The notes beneath the pieces were generated by a model. It ran no database searches and had not been told where the DNA came from. It saw only the letters and a program-made list of their open reading frames with translations. Positions 56,908 to 64,000 of a DNA stretch of 64,000 nucleotides are shown here, piece by piece. Positions within the stretch are counted from its first letter, which is position 1, and each line of letters begins with the position of its first letter. The position numbers were made by a program, and so were the translations under genes. This DNA is from Nonomuraea polychroma (GTDB lineage: Bacteria > Actinomycetota > Actinomycetes > Streptosporangiales > Streptosporangiaceae): the NCBI RefSeq assembly GCF_004011505.1, contig NZ_SAUN01000001.1:6103501-6167500 (forward strand), in the 5' to 3' direction.

Positions 56908-58238
56908 GCGGGGAGGTGGTGCTGGTCCGCAAGGGAGCGTACTACGACTCGGTCCAGCTCATGCGGGTCAGCCGGGCGTTGGCCGACCTGCCGGGCGTCG
57001 AGGCGGCCATGGTCGCCATGGCGACCGGCCTCAACGTCACGGTCGTCAGGGATCTCGGCTTCACCGTTCCCGAGGCCGGTCCTGGCGACCTGCTGATCGC
57101 CGTCCGGGCGCACGACCCGCAGGCCGCGGTCGCCGAGGCCGACCGGCAGCTCACCACGCTGCAGCGGCCGGGGACCGCGACGGAGCAGCCGCCGCTGACC
57201 ACCCGCTCGGCGGCCACCAGGGGCCCGGCCGATCTGGTCCTGGTCTCGGTTCCGGGCGAGCACGCCTTCTGCGAGGCGTACGACGCCGTCATGGCCGGCC
57301 TGCCCGTCATGATCTTCAGCGACGGCGTGCCCGTCGCGCAGGAGCGGCGGCTGAAGGAGCTGGCGGAGGAGCGGGACGTCCTGGTGATGGGCCCCGACTG
57401 CGGCACCGCCTCGATCGGCGGCGTCGGCCTCGGCTTCGCGAACGTTCTCGCCCCCGGCCCCGTCGGCGTGGTGGCCGCGTCGGGCACCGGCGCGCAGCAG
57501 GTCGCCTCGCTGCTCGACTGGGCGGGCGCGGGCGTCGGCCACATCCTGGGCGTGGGCGGCAGGGACCTGTCGGCCGAGGTGGGCGGCCTGTCGACGCTGC
57601 GCGCGCTGCGCATGCTCGACGAGGACCCGGGCACCGAGCTGATCGTGCTGATCTCCAAGCCACCGGCGCCCGAGGTGGCGCGGCGCGTGGAGGAGGCCGC
57701 GGCCGGGCTGCGCACGCCGGTGGTGTCGGCGTTGCTCCCGGCAGACCTCACGGAGGCCGCCGAGCGGGCGCTGCACACCCTCGGCAGGCCCGTCCCTGAG
57801 TGGCCCTCCTGGCCGGGCGCCATGCGAGAGACCTCCGGGAAGACGCTCAAGGGCATCTACGCCGGGGGCACGCTCAGCCTTGAGGCGGCGGCGATCGCCG
57901 GACAGGGCGACTTCGTCGACTACGGCGACGACGCCTACACCAGGGGACGCGCGCACCCGATGATCGACCCTGCGTTGCGGGTGGAGGCCCTGTCCCGGGC
58001 GCGCGAGACCGACGTGGTGCTCATGGACGTCGTGCTGGGCCACGGCGCCGACCCCGACCCGGCCTCCTCCCTCGTGCCCGCCATCGCCCAGACCCCCGCC
58101 GCCGTCGTGGTGGCCCTCGTCGGCACCCTCGGCGACCCGCAGGACCTGCACCGCCAGGCCGCCGCGCTGCGCGCGGCCGGCGCCGCGGTGTTCGTGTCCA
58201 ACGCCCAGGCCGCCCGGCACGCCAGGAGTCTCGTATGA
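56904..58238 (+). CDS. fdrA: FdrA-family protein, AllF-like subunit of a ureide carbamoyltransferase
   Basis: This 444-residue protein resembles succinyl-CoA synthetase alpha in fold. It begins VLVRKGAYYDSVQLMRVSRAL, as FdrA does, and has VMIFSDGVPVAQERRLKELAEERDVLVMGPDCGTASIGGVGLGFAN and the glycine-rich VVAASGTGAQQVASLLDWAG. With AllG and AllH it is expected to transfer a carbamoyl group between an oxamate-type product and phosphate. Both ends overlap neighbours by 4 bp (GTGA, ATGA), indicating a co-translated complex. Confidence 0.92.
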   Translation: MSGEVVLVRKGAYYDSVQLMRVSRALADLPGVEAAMVAMATGLNVTVVRDLGFTVPEAGPGDLLIAVRAHDPQAAVAEADRQLTTLQRPGTATEQPPLTTRSAATRGPADLVLVSVPGEHAFCEAYDAVMAGLPVMIFSDGVPVAQERRLKELAEERDVLVMGPDCGTASIGGVGLGFANVLAPGPVGVVAASGTGAQQVASLLDWAGAGVGHILGVGGRDLSAEVGGLSTLRALRMLDEDPGTELIVLISKPPAPEVARRVEEAAAGLRTPVVSALLPADLTEAAERALHTLGRPVPEWPSWPGAMRETSGKTLKGIYAGGTLSLEAAAIAGQGDFVDYGDDAYTRGRAHPMIDPALRVEALSRARETDVVLMDVVLGHGADPDPASSLVPAIAQTPAAVVVALVGTLGDPQDLHRQAAALRAAGAAVFVSNAQAARHARSLV

Positions 58239-59623
58239 GCCCGATGTCCGCCCCGTCCCGCGTGATCACCGTCGGCGCGGTCCTGCTCGATGAGGCACTG
58301 GCCGCGCAGGCCGTGCCGACGACCCCGGTGGACTGGCGCCCGCCGCTCCCCGGCACCGCGGAGGCGCTGGTCAAGGTGCTGGCCGACCCGCGCAGGCAGG
58401 CCGCCAACGAGCTGGCCGCGCGCCGGCTCACCTCCGCACGGCCGTACCTGGTCGGGGTGCGGCGGGCGTCGGAGGTGCTGGACGGAGGCACGTTCCTGCA
58501 CGCGGGCCCGCCGATCACCTGGGAACGCGCCTCGGGGCCGATGCGTGGTGCGCTGATCGGCGCGATGTTGCTGGAGGGCCTGGCGGGCGACGAGCACGAC
58601 GCGACGGCCAAGCTGGCGGCCGGCGAGATCACGTTGCGGCCCTGCCACGAGCACGCAACCGTGGGACCCATGGCGGGCGTGGTGAGCCCGTCGATGTGGT
58701 TGTTCGAGGTGCACGACGAGGAGCACGGCGGCACCGCTTACTGCTCGCTGAACGAGGGCCTGGGCAAAGTCCTCAGGTACGGCGCGTACGGGCCGGAGGT
58801 CCTCGACCGGCTGCGCTGGATGGACGCGGTGCTCGGGCCCGCACTGGCCGCGACGCTGGAGCGGACCGGCCCGATCGACCTGCGCTCGCTGATCGCGCAG
58901 GCCCTGCAGATGGGCGACGAGCTGCACAACCGCAACCGGGCCGCCACCTCGCTGCTGCTGCGCGAGCTGGCCCCGGCCGTGGTCGAGGCCGCCCCCGCGC
59001 GCGCCGCGGAGGTGCTGCGCTTCATCAACGGCAACGACCACTTCTTCCTCAATGCCGGCATGGCCGCGGCCAAGGTCAGCACGGACGCGGCCCGCGACAT
59101 CCCCGGCTCGACCATGGTCGTGGCCATGGCCAGGAACGGCACCGACTTCGGCGTCCAGGTGTCGGGGCTCGGCGGGCGCTGGTTCACCGGTCCCGCCGGG
59201 GTGCCCGACGGGCTCTACCTGGGCTCGTACGGCCCCGAAGACGCCAACCCCGACATCGGCGACTCCACGATCACCGAGACGTCCGGCCTGGGCGGGTTCG
59301 CGATGGCGGCGTCCCCGGCCATCGTGCGGTTCGTGGGCGGCGAGGTGGCCGACGCGGTGCGGGCCACCCGCTCCATGTACGAGATCACGCTCGCCGAGCA
59401 CCCCGCGTACCAGATACCGGGCCTCGGCTTCCGCGGCACGCCGGTCGGAATCGACGTCACGCTCGTGGCCAGGACGGGCCTGCTGCCCGTGGTCAACACC
59501 GGCATCGCGGGGCGGATCCCTGGAACGGGACAAGTCGGAGCGGGCCTGGTCAAGCCACCCGCCGAGGCTTTCACCAGCGCATTGCAGGCCTTGGCCGGCG
59601 CAGTAAGTGATCTATTTGATTAG
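58235..59623 (+). CDS. allG: DUF1116 protein, AllG-like subunit of a ureide carbamoyltransferase
   Basis: This 462-residue protein has DUF1116 features: GPPITWERASGPMRGALIGAMLLEGLA near residue 90, LRPCHEHATVGPMAGVVSPSMWLFEV, and GNDHFFLNAGMAAAKV near 270. It corresponds to YlbE/AllG of E. coli. It ends the operon; the carbamate kinase (AllK) that usually completes the pathway and makes ATP from carbamoyl phosphate is not in the window. Confidence 0.92.
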   Translation: MSPMSAPSRVITVGAVLLDEALAAQAVPTTPVDWRPPLPGTAEALVKVLADPRRQAANELAARRLTSARPYLVGVRRASEVLDGGTFLHAGPPITWERASGPMRGALIGAMLLEGLAGDEHDATAKLAAGEITLRPCHEHATVGPMAGVVSPSMWLFEVHDEEHGGTAYCSLNEGLGKVLRYGAYGPEVLDRLRWMDAVLGPALAATLERTGPIDLRSLIAQALQMGDELHNRNRAATSLLLRELAPAVVEAAPARAAEVLRFINGNDHFFLNAGMAAAKVSTDAARDIPGSTMVVAMARNGTDFGVQVSGLGGRWFTGPAGVPDGLYLGSYGPEDANPDIGDSTITETSGLGGFAMAASPAIVRFVGGEVADAVRATRSMYEITLAEHPAYQIPGLGFRGTPVGIDVTLVARTGLLPVVNTGIAGRIPGTGQVGAGLVKPPAEAFTSALQALAGAVSDLFD

Positions 59624-59764
59624 CGATATATCAGCACGTCAGCAGCGCTGTAAAGGGGCATCAGCTTCCATTACGGATTCCCCGCCGATATCGTGTCGAA
59701 CCTCAATAATCTGCAAGTAGCGTGAAGACGCACGTGACGGATGAGGCGAGATGGGGGCGGGAAG

Positions 59765-61792
59765 ATGGCAGCCGACCGCTTGCTGAGCGGTCCCGGCGGA
59801 GAGGGAAGTGCCCCGAGTGGCGCCCCGCAGAGCCAGGGCCGCCTGATCGGCAGGCGCTACCGTCTCATGTCGCCGGTCGGCAGGGGCGGCATGGGCATGG
59901 TCTGGCACGCCCACGACGTCCTGCTCGACCGGGACGTCGCGGTCAAGGAGCTGATCCTCTCCTACGGCCTCGACCACGCGGGCAAGCAAGTGGCGCACCG
60001 GCGCATGCTGCGTGAAGCCAGGTCGGCCGCGCGCCTGACGCATCCCGGCATCGTGACCGTGCATGACGTGGTCGAGGAGGACGGCCGCCCCTGGATCGTG
60101 ATGGAGCTGGTCCGGGCGTGGTCGCTGGAGCAGGCGGTACGCCAGAGCGGGCCGCTCCCGGTGATCCAGGCCGCCGAGATCGGCATCCGCGTGCTGGACG
60201 CGCTCACGCACGCGCACGCCGCCGGGATCCTGCACCGCGACATCAAGCCGGGCAACGTGCTGCTGACCCAGGACCGGGTGGTGCTGACCGACTTCGGCAT
60301 CGCCGCCATCGAAGGCGACGTCAACATCACGCAGACCGGGCTGCTCATGGGGTCGCCGGCGTACATCCCGCCGGAGCGGCTGTCGGGGCAGCCGATCACG
60401 CAGGCGGCCGACCTGTGGTCGTTCGGGGCGACGTTGTACGCGGCCGTCGAGGGGCGGCCGCCGTACGAGGGGCCCGACCCGGTAGCGGTGCTCGGCCAGG
60501 TGCTCACGCAGCCCCCGATCACACCGCAGCGGGCCGGCTCGCTGATGCCGGTGATCGAGGGGCTGCTCCGCAAGAACCCCACCGAGCGGCTGACCGCCAC
60601 GCAGGTCATGGAGATGCTGGAGGCGGTGCTGCGGGCCCACGGCTCCGCCCGCCCGCGCAAGCCCGAGACGCTGCCCAGCCCGGCCGACCCGACGCCCGCG
60701 GCGCTGCTGCCGCCGCTCGACACGCCGTCGGGGCCGATGCCGTCGCGGATCGTGGAGACGCCCTCGGGGCCGGTACGCGTGCCGTACGACCCGCTGAGCA
60801 GCCCGTCGGGCGGCCACTCGATGCCGTACGACGGGCTGTCCACCCCGTCGGGCAGCCACCGGACCGACCAGCTGCCGGGCTCCTTCGGCACGGGACCGCA
60901 GACGCCGCCGGGGTTCTCGACAGGCCCGCGCCGGGCCTTCGACGACGACTTGGACGGCCCGTCGGGGCCGCATCCGCCGCCGATCCTGCCGCTGACCACC
61001 GACAGCCGCTCGTCCACGACCTCCGGCGCGACCCCGTGGCCGCTGGCCTCCGCCGACGACCTGCGCGAGCATTCGCGCAACCTGTCGCACGAAACCGGCA
61101 ACAGCCGCCTGGCCAGCCTGCCGACCGCCGGGCCGCGCCCGGGCAAGAGCAGGCGCAGGCCGGAGGTGGACGACGGGCCCTGGATGCGCGACGGGCGGCC
61201 GACGCCGCTCACGATCGTCAGCGCGCTGGTGGCGCTGGCCGTCGTCATCGGCGCCGTGATGGTCGTCCTGTCGTCCGGCAGCACACCCGAGGCCGCCCTG
61301 AGCACGCCGGCCGCCACGGCCGCCACCGACAAGGCGCTGCAGGCCGACCCATCGGTCGTGCCCGAGGGGTACAAGGAGCACACTCCGGCCGGCTTCTCCG
61401 TCGCCGTGCCCGAGGACTGGAAGCTGGCCTCGTCGGGCGGCCAGGCCACGTTCACCGGGCCGAAGGACTCCGGCATCCGGGTCCTCGTGGAGGAGGCGAC
61501 CCCGCAGGCCGACGGCGGGCTGTCCGAGCTCGGCAGGCTGGAGGCCGACGGCGGCCTGGAGAGCTACATCCAGGTGCAGTTGCAGGCGGTGGACTACCGC
61601 GGCTGGAAGGCGGCCGACTGGGAGTACACCTACACCACCGCCAACGGCGTCCCGATGCACGCGCTGACCAGGTACGTCACCATCGACAACAGCACCGCGT
61701 TCAAGATCATGTTCGACCTGCCCGAGCTCAAGTGGGACGACGAGGCCGACACGCGGCAGGTCTTCCTGGACACCTTCAGGAAGACGACCTAG
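59765..61792 (+). CDS. Membrane Ser/Thr protein kinase (PknB-like)
   Basis: This 675-residue kinase has its domain at about residues 30-290 (glycine loop VGRGGMGMVW, lysine AVKEL, catalytic HRDIKPGN near 156, DFG, and the GSPAYIPPERL activation end). A long proline/serine linker with several TPSG repeats follows (about 300-470). One membrane helix lies at about 481-503, and an outer domain follows (about 530-675) with W and Y-rich strands (YRGWKAADWEYTYTTANG). It should signal from the cell surface by phosphorylating cytoplasmic proteins. ATG 59765 follows GGGCGGGAAG; ATG 59741 is an alternative. No PASTA domains are present. Confidence 0.95.
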   Translation: MAADRLLSGPGGEGSAPSGAPQSQGRLIGRRYRLMSPVGRGGMGMVWHAHDVLLDRDVAVKELILSYGLDHAGKQVAHRRMLREARSAARLTHPGIVTVHDVVEEDGRPWIVMELVRAWSLEQAVRQSGPLPVIQAAEIGIRVLDALTHAHAAGILHRDIKPGNVLLTQDRVVLTDFGIAAIEGDVNITQTGLLMGSPAYIPPERLSGQPITQAADLWSFGATLYAAVEGRPPYEGPDPVAVLGQVLTQPPITPQRAGSLMPVIEGLLRKNPTERLTATQVMEMLEAVLRAHGSARPRKPETLPSPADPTPAALLPPLDTPSGPMPSRIVETPSGPVRVPYDPLSSPSGGHSMPYDGLSTPSGSHRTDQLPGSFGTGPQTPPGFSTGPRRAFDDDLDGPSGPHPPPILPLTTDSRSSTTSGATPWPLASADDLREHSRNLSHETGNSRLASLPTAGPRPGKSRRRPEVDDGPWMRDGRPTPLTIVSALVALAVVIGAVMVVLSSGSTPEAALSTPAATAATDKALQADPSVVPEGYKEHTPAGFSVAVPEDWKLASSGGQATFTGPKDSGIRVLVEEATPQADGGLSELGRLEADGGLESYIQVQLQAVDYRGWKAADWEYTYTTANGVPMHALTRYVTIDNSTAFKIMFDLPELKWDDEADTRQVFLDTFRKTT

Positions 61793-61800
61793 CCCCAAGG

Positions 61801-61822
61801 TATTGCACCGATCGTTCCAAAA
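61801..61822. promoter_or_regulatory. TetR operator at its own promoter
   Basis: A 22-bp dyad centred on CGATCG, with outer arms TTG and CAA, matches the site at 62430-62451 at 17 of 22 positions (shared core AC-Y-GATC and TCCAAAA). It overlaps the -35 region of the leaderless tetR promoter (TTGCAC, then TAACGT at 61828-61833), so binding should give self-repression. Confidence 0.7.
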
Positions 61823-61840
61823 CGTGCTAACGTGCGGAAC

Positions 61841-62413
61841 ATGGCGCGACCGAGGAAGTTCGAGGAGGAGCGGGCGGTCGAGGCTGCCATGCGCGCGTTC
61901 TGGAAGGCGGGCTACGAAGCCACCTCGACGCAGGACCTGTGCGCGGCCACCGGACTGGGGCGCAGCAGCATCTACAACACGTTCGCCGGCAAGCACGACC
62001 TGTTCGAGAAGGCGTTGCGCCACTACATGGACGAGCGCAACGCCGCCCTTGCCGAGCTGATGGACGGCGACCTGCCCATCAAGGAGAAGGTCAGGACCGT
62101 GCTCTGGTGGGCCGTCGAGCCCGACCCCGGCGATCCGGCGGGCTGCCTGGTGGTCAACTCCATGATCGAGCTGGCCCCGCGCGACCCGGAGGTGGCCGAG
62201 CTGCTGCGGCGCGACAACGACAAGCGGTTCGAGATGATGCGCGCGGCGTTCGAGAGCGCCCGCGCGCGGGGCGAGATCGACGCGGCCAAGGACCCGCTCA
62301 CACTGGCGCGCTTCGTGTTCGCCACGGTCAGCGGGCTGCGCGTCATGGCCCGCGGCGGCGCCGGCCGGGCCGCGCTCGAGTCCGTCGCGCGAACCGCGCT
62401 CGACGCCGTCTGA
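61841..62413 (+). CDS. TetR-family transcriptional repressor
   Basis: This 190-residue repressor has the TetR HTH at about residues 5-50 (KFEEERAVEAAMRAFWKAGYEATSTQDLCAATGLGRSSIYNTFAGKHDLFEKAL). The C-terminal ligand domain has the TetR_C-like pattern PAGCLVVNSMIELAPRD. ATG 61841 is favoured because TAACGT ends seven bases upstream (leaderless); GTG 61832 overlaps that box. It stands 56 bp before an MFS exporter with a matching operator, so it very likely represses the exporter until a drug binds. Confidence 0.93.
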   Translation: MARPRKFEEERAVEAAMRAFWKAGYEATSTQDLCAATGLGRSSIYNTFAGKHDLFEKALRHYMDERNAALAELMDGDLPIKEKVRTVLWWAVEPDPGDPAGCLVVNSMIELAPRDPEVAELLRRDNDKRFEMMRAAFESARARGEIDAAKDPLTLARFVFATVSGLRVMARGGAGRAALESVARTALDAV

Positions 62414-62429
62414 CTTTTTCACGCCCGCG

Positions 62430-62451
62430 TTTTGAACTGATCAATCCAAAA
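62430..62451. promoter_or_regulatory. TetR operator in front of the MFS exporter
   Basis: A 22-bp dyad centred on TGATCA, with arms TTTTG and CAAAA, is the counterpart of the site at the tetR promoter. It lies 18 bp upstream of the exporter start codon, ahead of its AGGAAGGGAG ribosome site. Confidence 0.7.
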
Positions 62452-62469
62452 TCAGGAAGGGAGTCCGCC

Positions 62470-63699
62470 ATGCCGTTGGCGGTCTACATACTTGGCCTGT
62501 CGATCTTCGCTCAGGGCACCTCGGAGCTCATGCTGGCCGGGCTGCTCCCCGAGATGGCCGCAGACCTGGGTGTGTCGGTGCCCCAGGCGGGGCTGCTGAT
62601 CTCGGCGTTCGCGATGGGGATGCTGGTCGGCGCGCCGGTGCTGGCCGCCGTCACGCTGCGCTGGCCGCGCCGCACGGCGCTGCTGGCGTTCCTCGTGGTC
62701 TTCGCGCTGTCGCACGTCGTGGGCGCGCTGACGTCGAGCTACGGCATGTTGTTCGCCACCAGGGTCGTCGGCGCCTTCGTGTACGCGGGCTTCTGGGCCG
62801 TGGCCGCGAGCACCGTGATCGGCCTGGTGCCGGCGAACAGCCGCGGCAAGGCGATGAGCGTGCTCGCCGGCGGGCTGACCGTCGCGACCATCATCGGCCT
62901 GTCCGCCGGCACCGTCATCGGCCAGCACCTCGGCTGGCGGGCGGCGTTCTGGGCGGTCGCGGCCTTGTCGGCCCTCGCCGGCGCCGGCATCCTCGCCACC
63001 ATCCCGAGCGGCCGGCAAGCGACCGCGACCGGAACCGAGGGCGCCGGCACGGGCGGGGCCGTACCGCGCCTCGCTGACGAACTGCGCTCGATGACCAGCC
63101 CTCGCCTATGGCTGTCCTACAGCACCACCGCACTCACGACGGGCGCCCTCCTGGCCTCCTTCAGCTACCTGAGCGCGATGCTCGTCGACACCACGGGCCT
63201 GGACTCCGCGTGGGTGCCCGCCGTCCTGGCCCTCTACGGCGTCGGCTGCCTGATCGGCATCACGATCGGCGGCAGGACCGCCGACGCCCGCCCGTTCCTG
63301 TCCCTCTCCATCGGCGTCGCGGGCCTCGTCCTCAGCTCGGCCGCACTGGCCTTGACCGCGTCCGTCCCGCTCCTCGCCATACCGCTGATCTTCCTGCTCG
63401 GCGCGTTCGGCTTCGCCACCAACCCCGCGCTCAACACCCGCGTCTTCACCTTGGCCAAGAACGCCCCCACGCTCGCCGCCGCCGTGAACGTCTCCGCCTT
63501 CAACGTCGGCATCACCGTAGGCCCCTGGCTGGGCGGCCTGTCGATCGGCGCGGGCCTCGGCTACCCGTCGGTGGCCTGGATCGGCGCCGCGATCGGCGTC
63601 GTCTCCCTCGTCACAGTGGCCCTCGCCGGACGCCTGCACCGCGCGGACGCGACCGCGCCGGAGCCGGCTGCGGCCGGTGAGGTACGGTCGGCCGTATGA
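62470..63699 (+). CDS. MFS drug exporter (Cmx/CmlR chloramphenicol-efflux-like)
   Basis: This 409-residue transporter has 12 membrane helices. The N-terminus LAVYILGLSIFAQGTSELMLAGLLPEMAADLGVSVPQAGLLISAFA is the pattern of the Cmx/CmlR chloramphenicol exporters and related arabinose-efflux-like proteins. The motif-A region between helices 2 and 3 is LRWPRRTALL. It pumps a drug or metabolite out in exchange for protons; the natural substrate is unknown. The preceding TetR gene and shared operator indicate ligand-induced expression. Confidence 0.93.
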   Translation: MPLAVYILGLSIFAQGTSELMLAGLLPEMAADLGVSVPQAGLLISAFAMGMLVGAPVLAAVTLRWPRRTALLAFLVVFALSHVVGALTSSYGMLFATRVVGAFVYAGFWAVAASTVIGLVPANSRGKAMSVLAGGLTVATIIGLSAGTVIGQHLGWRAAFWAVAALSALAGAGILATIPSGRQATATGTEGAGTGGAVPRLADELRSMTSPRLWLSYSTTALTTGALLASFSYLSAMLVDTTGLDSAWVPAVLALYGVGCLIGITIGGRTADARPFLSLSIGVAGLVLSSAALALTASVPLLAIPLIFLLGAFGFATNPALNTRVFTLAKNAPTLAAAVNVSAFNVGITVGPWLGGLSIGAGLGYPSVAWIGAAIGVVSLVTVALAGRLHRADATAPEPAAAGEVRSAV

Positions 63700-64000
63700 G
63701 GCTGGCGAGCATCCACTTTTATCCCGTCAAGTCCACCGCTGGACATGAGATCCACGAGGCCGAAGTGCAGCCCTGGGGGCTGGCTGACGACCGGCGCTAC
63801 CTGATCACCGACGAGCGCGGCGAGGTCCTGACCGCTCGCGAGCAACCGCTCCTGCTGGCCTGCGTGGCCAGGGTCGATGGCGGCACGCTCACGCTGACCG
63901 GCCCGCACGCCGCTCCGCTGCGGGTCACCCCGGACGACACGATGTCCACGGTCCTCGTGGGGCGCACGCCGGTGGAGCTCACCGACTGTGGTGATGACGC
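63696..64000 (+). CDS. MOSC-domain protein, N-terminal part (cut by window edge)
   Basis: The first 101 residues are visible: LASIHFYPVKSTAGHEIHEAEVQPWGLADDRRYLITDERGEVLTAREQPLL, the beta-barrel N-terminal domain of MOSC proteins (YcbX-like). These use a molybdenum cofactor sulfur carrier or reduce N-hydroxylated compounds. The ATG overlaps the exporter stop by 4 bp, so it is in the same operon. The MOSC domain itself lies beyond the window. Confidence 0.88.
   Translation, partial: MRLASIHFYPVKSTAGHEIHEAEVQPWGLADDRRYLITDERGEVLTAREQPLLLACVARVDGGTLTLTGPHAAPLRVTPDDTMSTVLVGRTPVELTDCGDD

Noticed and set aside
1..64000. CRISPR arrays, rRNA genes, tRNA genes, replication origin
   Set aside because: No regularly spaced repeats, no rRNA signatures, no tRNA cloverleaf and no DnaA-box cluster were seen on reading both strands by eye; a tRNAscan and CRISPR search would settle this.

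Overview
The window is a 64 kb piece of a very GC-rich chromosome. Many genes start with GTG or TTG, chains of genes overlap by 4 bp (ATGA/GTGA), several promoters look leaderless (TANNNT six to eight bases before the start codon), and there are families typical of actinomycetes (DUF5753 XRE regulators, DUF6879, secreted RHS proteins, ECF sigma factors). All of this points to a filamentous actinobacterium. A Streptosporangiaceae member such as Nonomuraea is my inference, not something the sequence proves. I see no tRNA, rRNA or CRISPR array.

Layout from left to right. 0-3.4 kb: the end of an unknown gene, two unknown overlapping genes, then an ECF sigma factor overlapping a membrane-anchored protein with an internally duplicated outer part. 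3.4-7.4 kb: a CaiB/BaiF CoA-transferase with a fused acyl-CoA carboxyltransferase, a small P-loop kinase and a histidine phosphatase. 7.5-11.5 kb: two paralogous secreted propeller proteins, tail to tail. 11.5-15.5 kb: a guanidine-I riboswitch followed by a ureohydrolase (probably guanidine hydrolase) and a three-gene ABC importer. 15.6-17.3 kb: a hydroxyisobutyrate-dehydrogenase-like enzyme, two copies of a structured repeat, and a DUF3800 gene. 17.4-24 kb: hydantoinase/oxoprolinase A and B, a small membrane protein, thymidine kinase, an unknown gene and CoxG.

24.1-35.9 kb is an accessory region. It holds a run of small HTH/DUF genes, a GntR gene without a start codon, a 2081-residue RHS toxin with a WHH nuclease tip, its SMI1-type immunity gene, and a frameshifted transposase scrap. 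The toxin tip and immunity gene are clearly more AT-rich than their surroundings. 35.9-37.4 kb: a leucine-rich-repeat protein and a lipoprotein.

37.5-46.4 kb looks like one LacI regulon. Two near-identical double operators flank lacI; one faces a secreted concanavalin-like protein and a sugar (sorbosone-type) dehydrogenase, the other faces a five-gene branched-chain-type ABC importer. 46.4-48.7 kb: cytochrome bd oxidase with three regularly placed dyads upstream of cydA. 48.8-59.6 kb: a purine-catabolism locus. One arm carries PucR, an S4 protein, a xanthine/uracil-type permease and a three-subunit molybdenum hydroxylase; the divergent arm carries the DUF2877-FdrA-DUF1116 trio (AllHFG-like carbamoyltransferase). 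59.7-64 kb: a membrane Ser/Thr kinase, a TetR repressor with an MFS drug exporter that share an operator, and the start of a MOSC protein.

A common theme is nitrogen scavenging: guanidine, possibly hydantoin or oxoproline, and purines/ureides all have dedicated genes within 50 kb.
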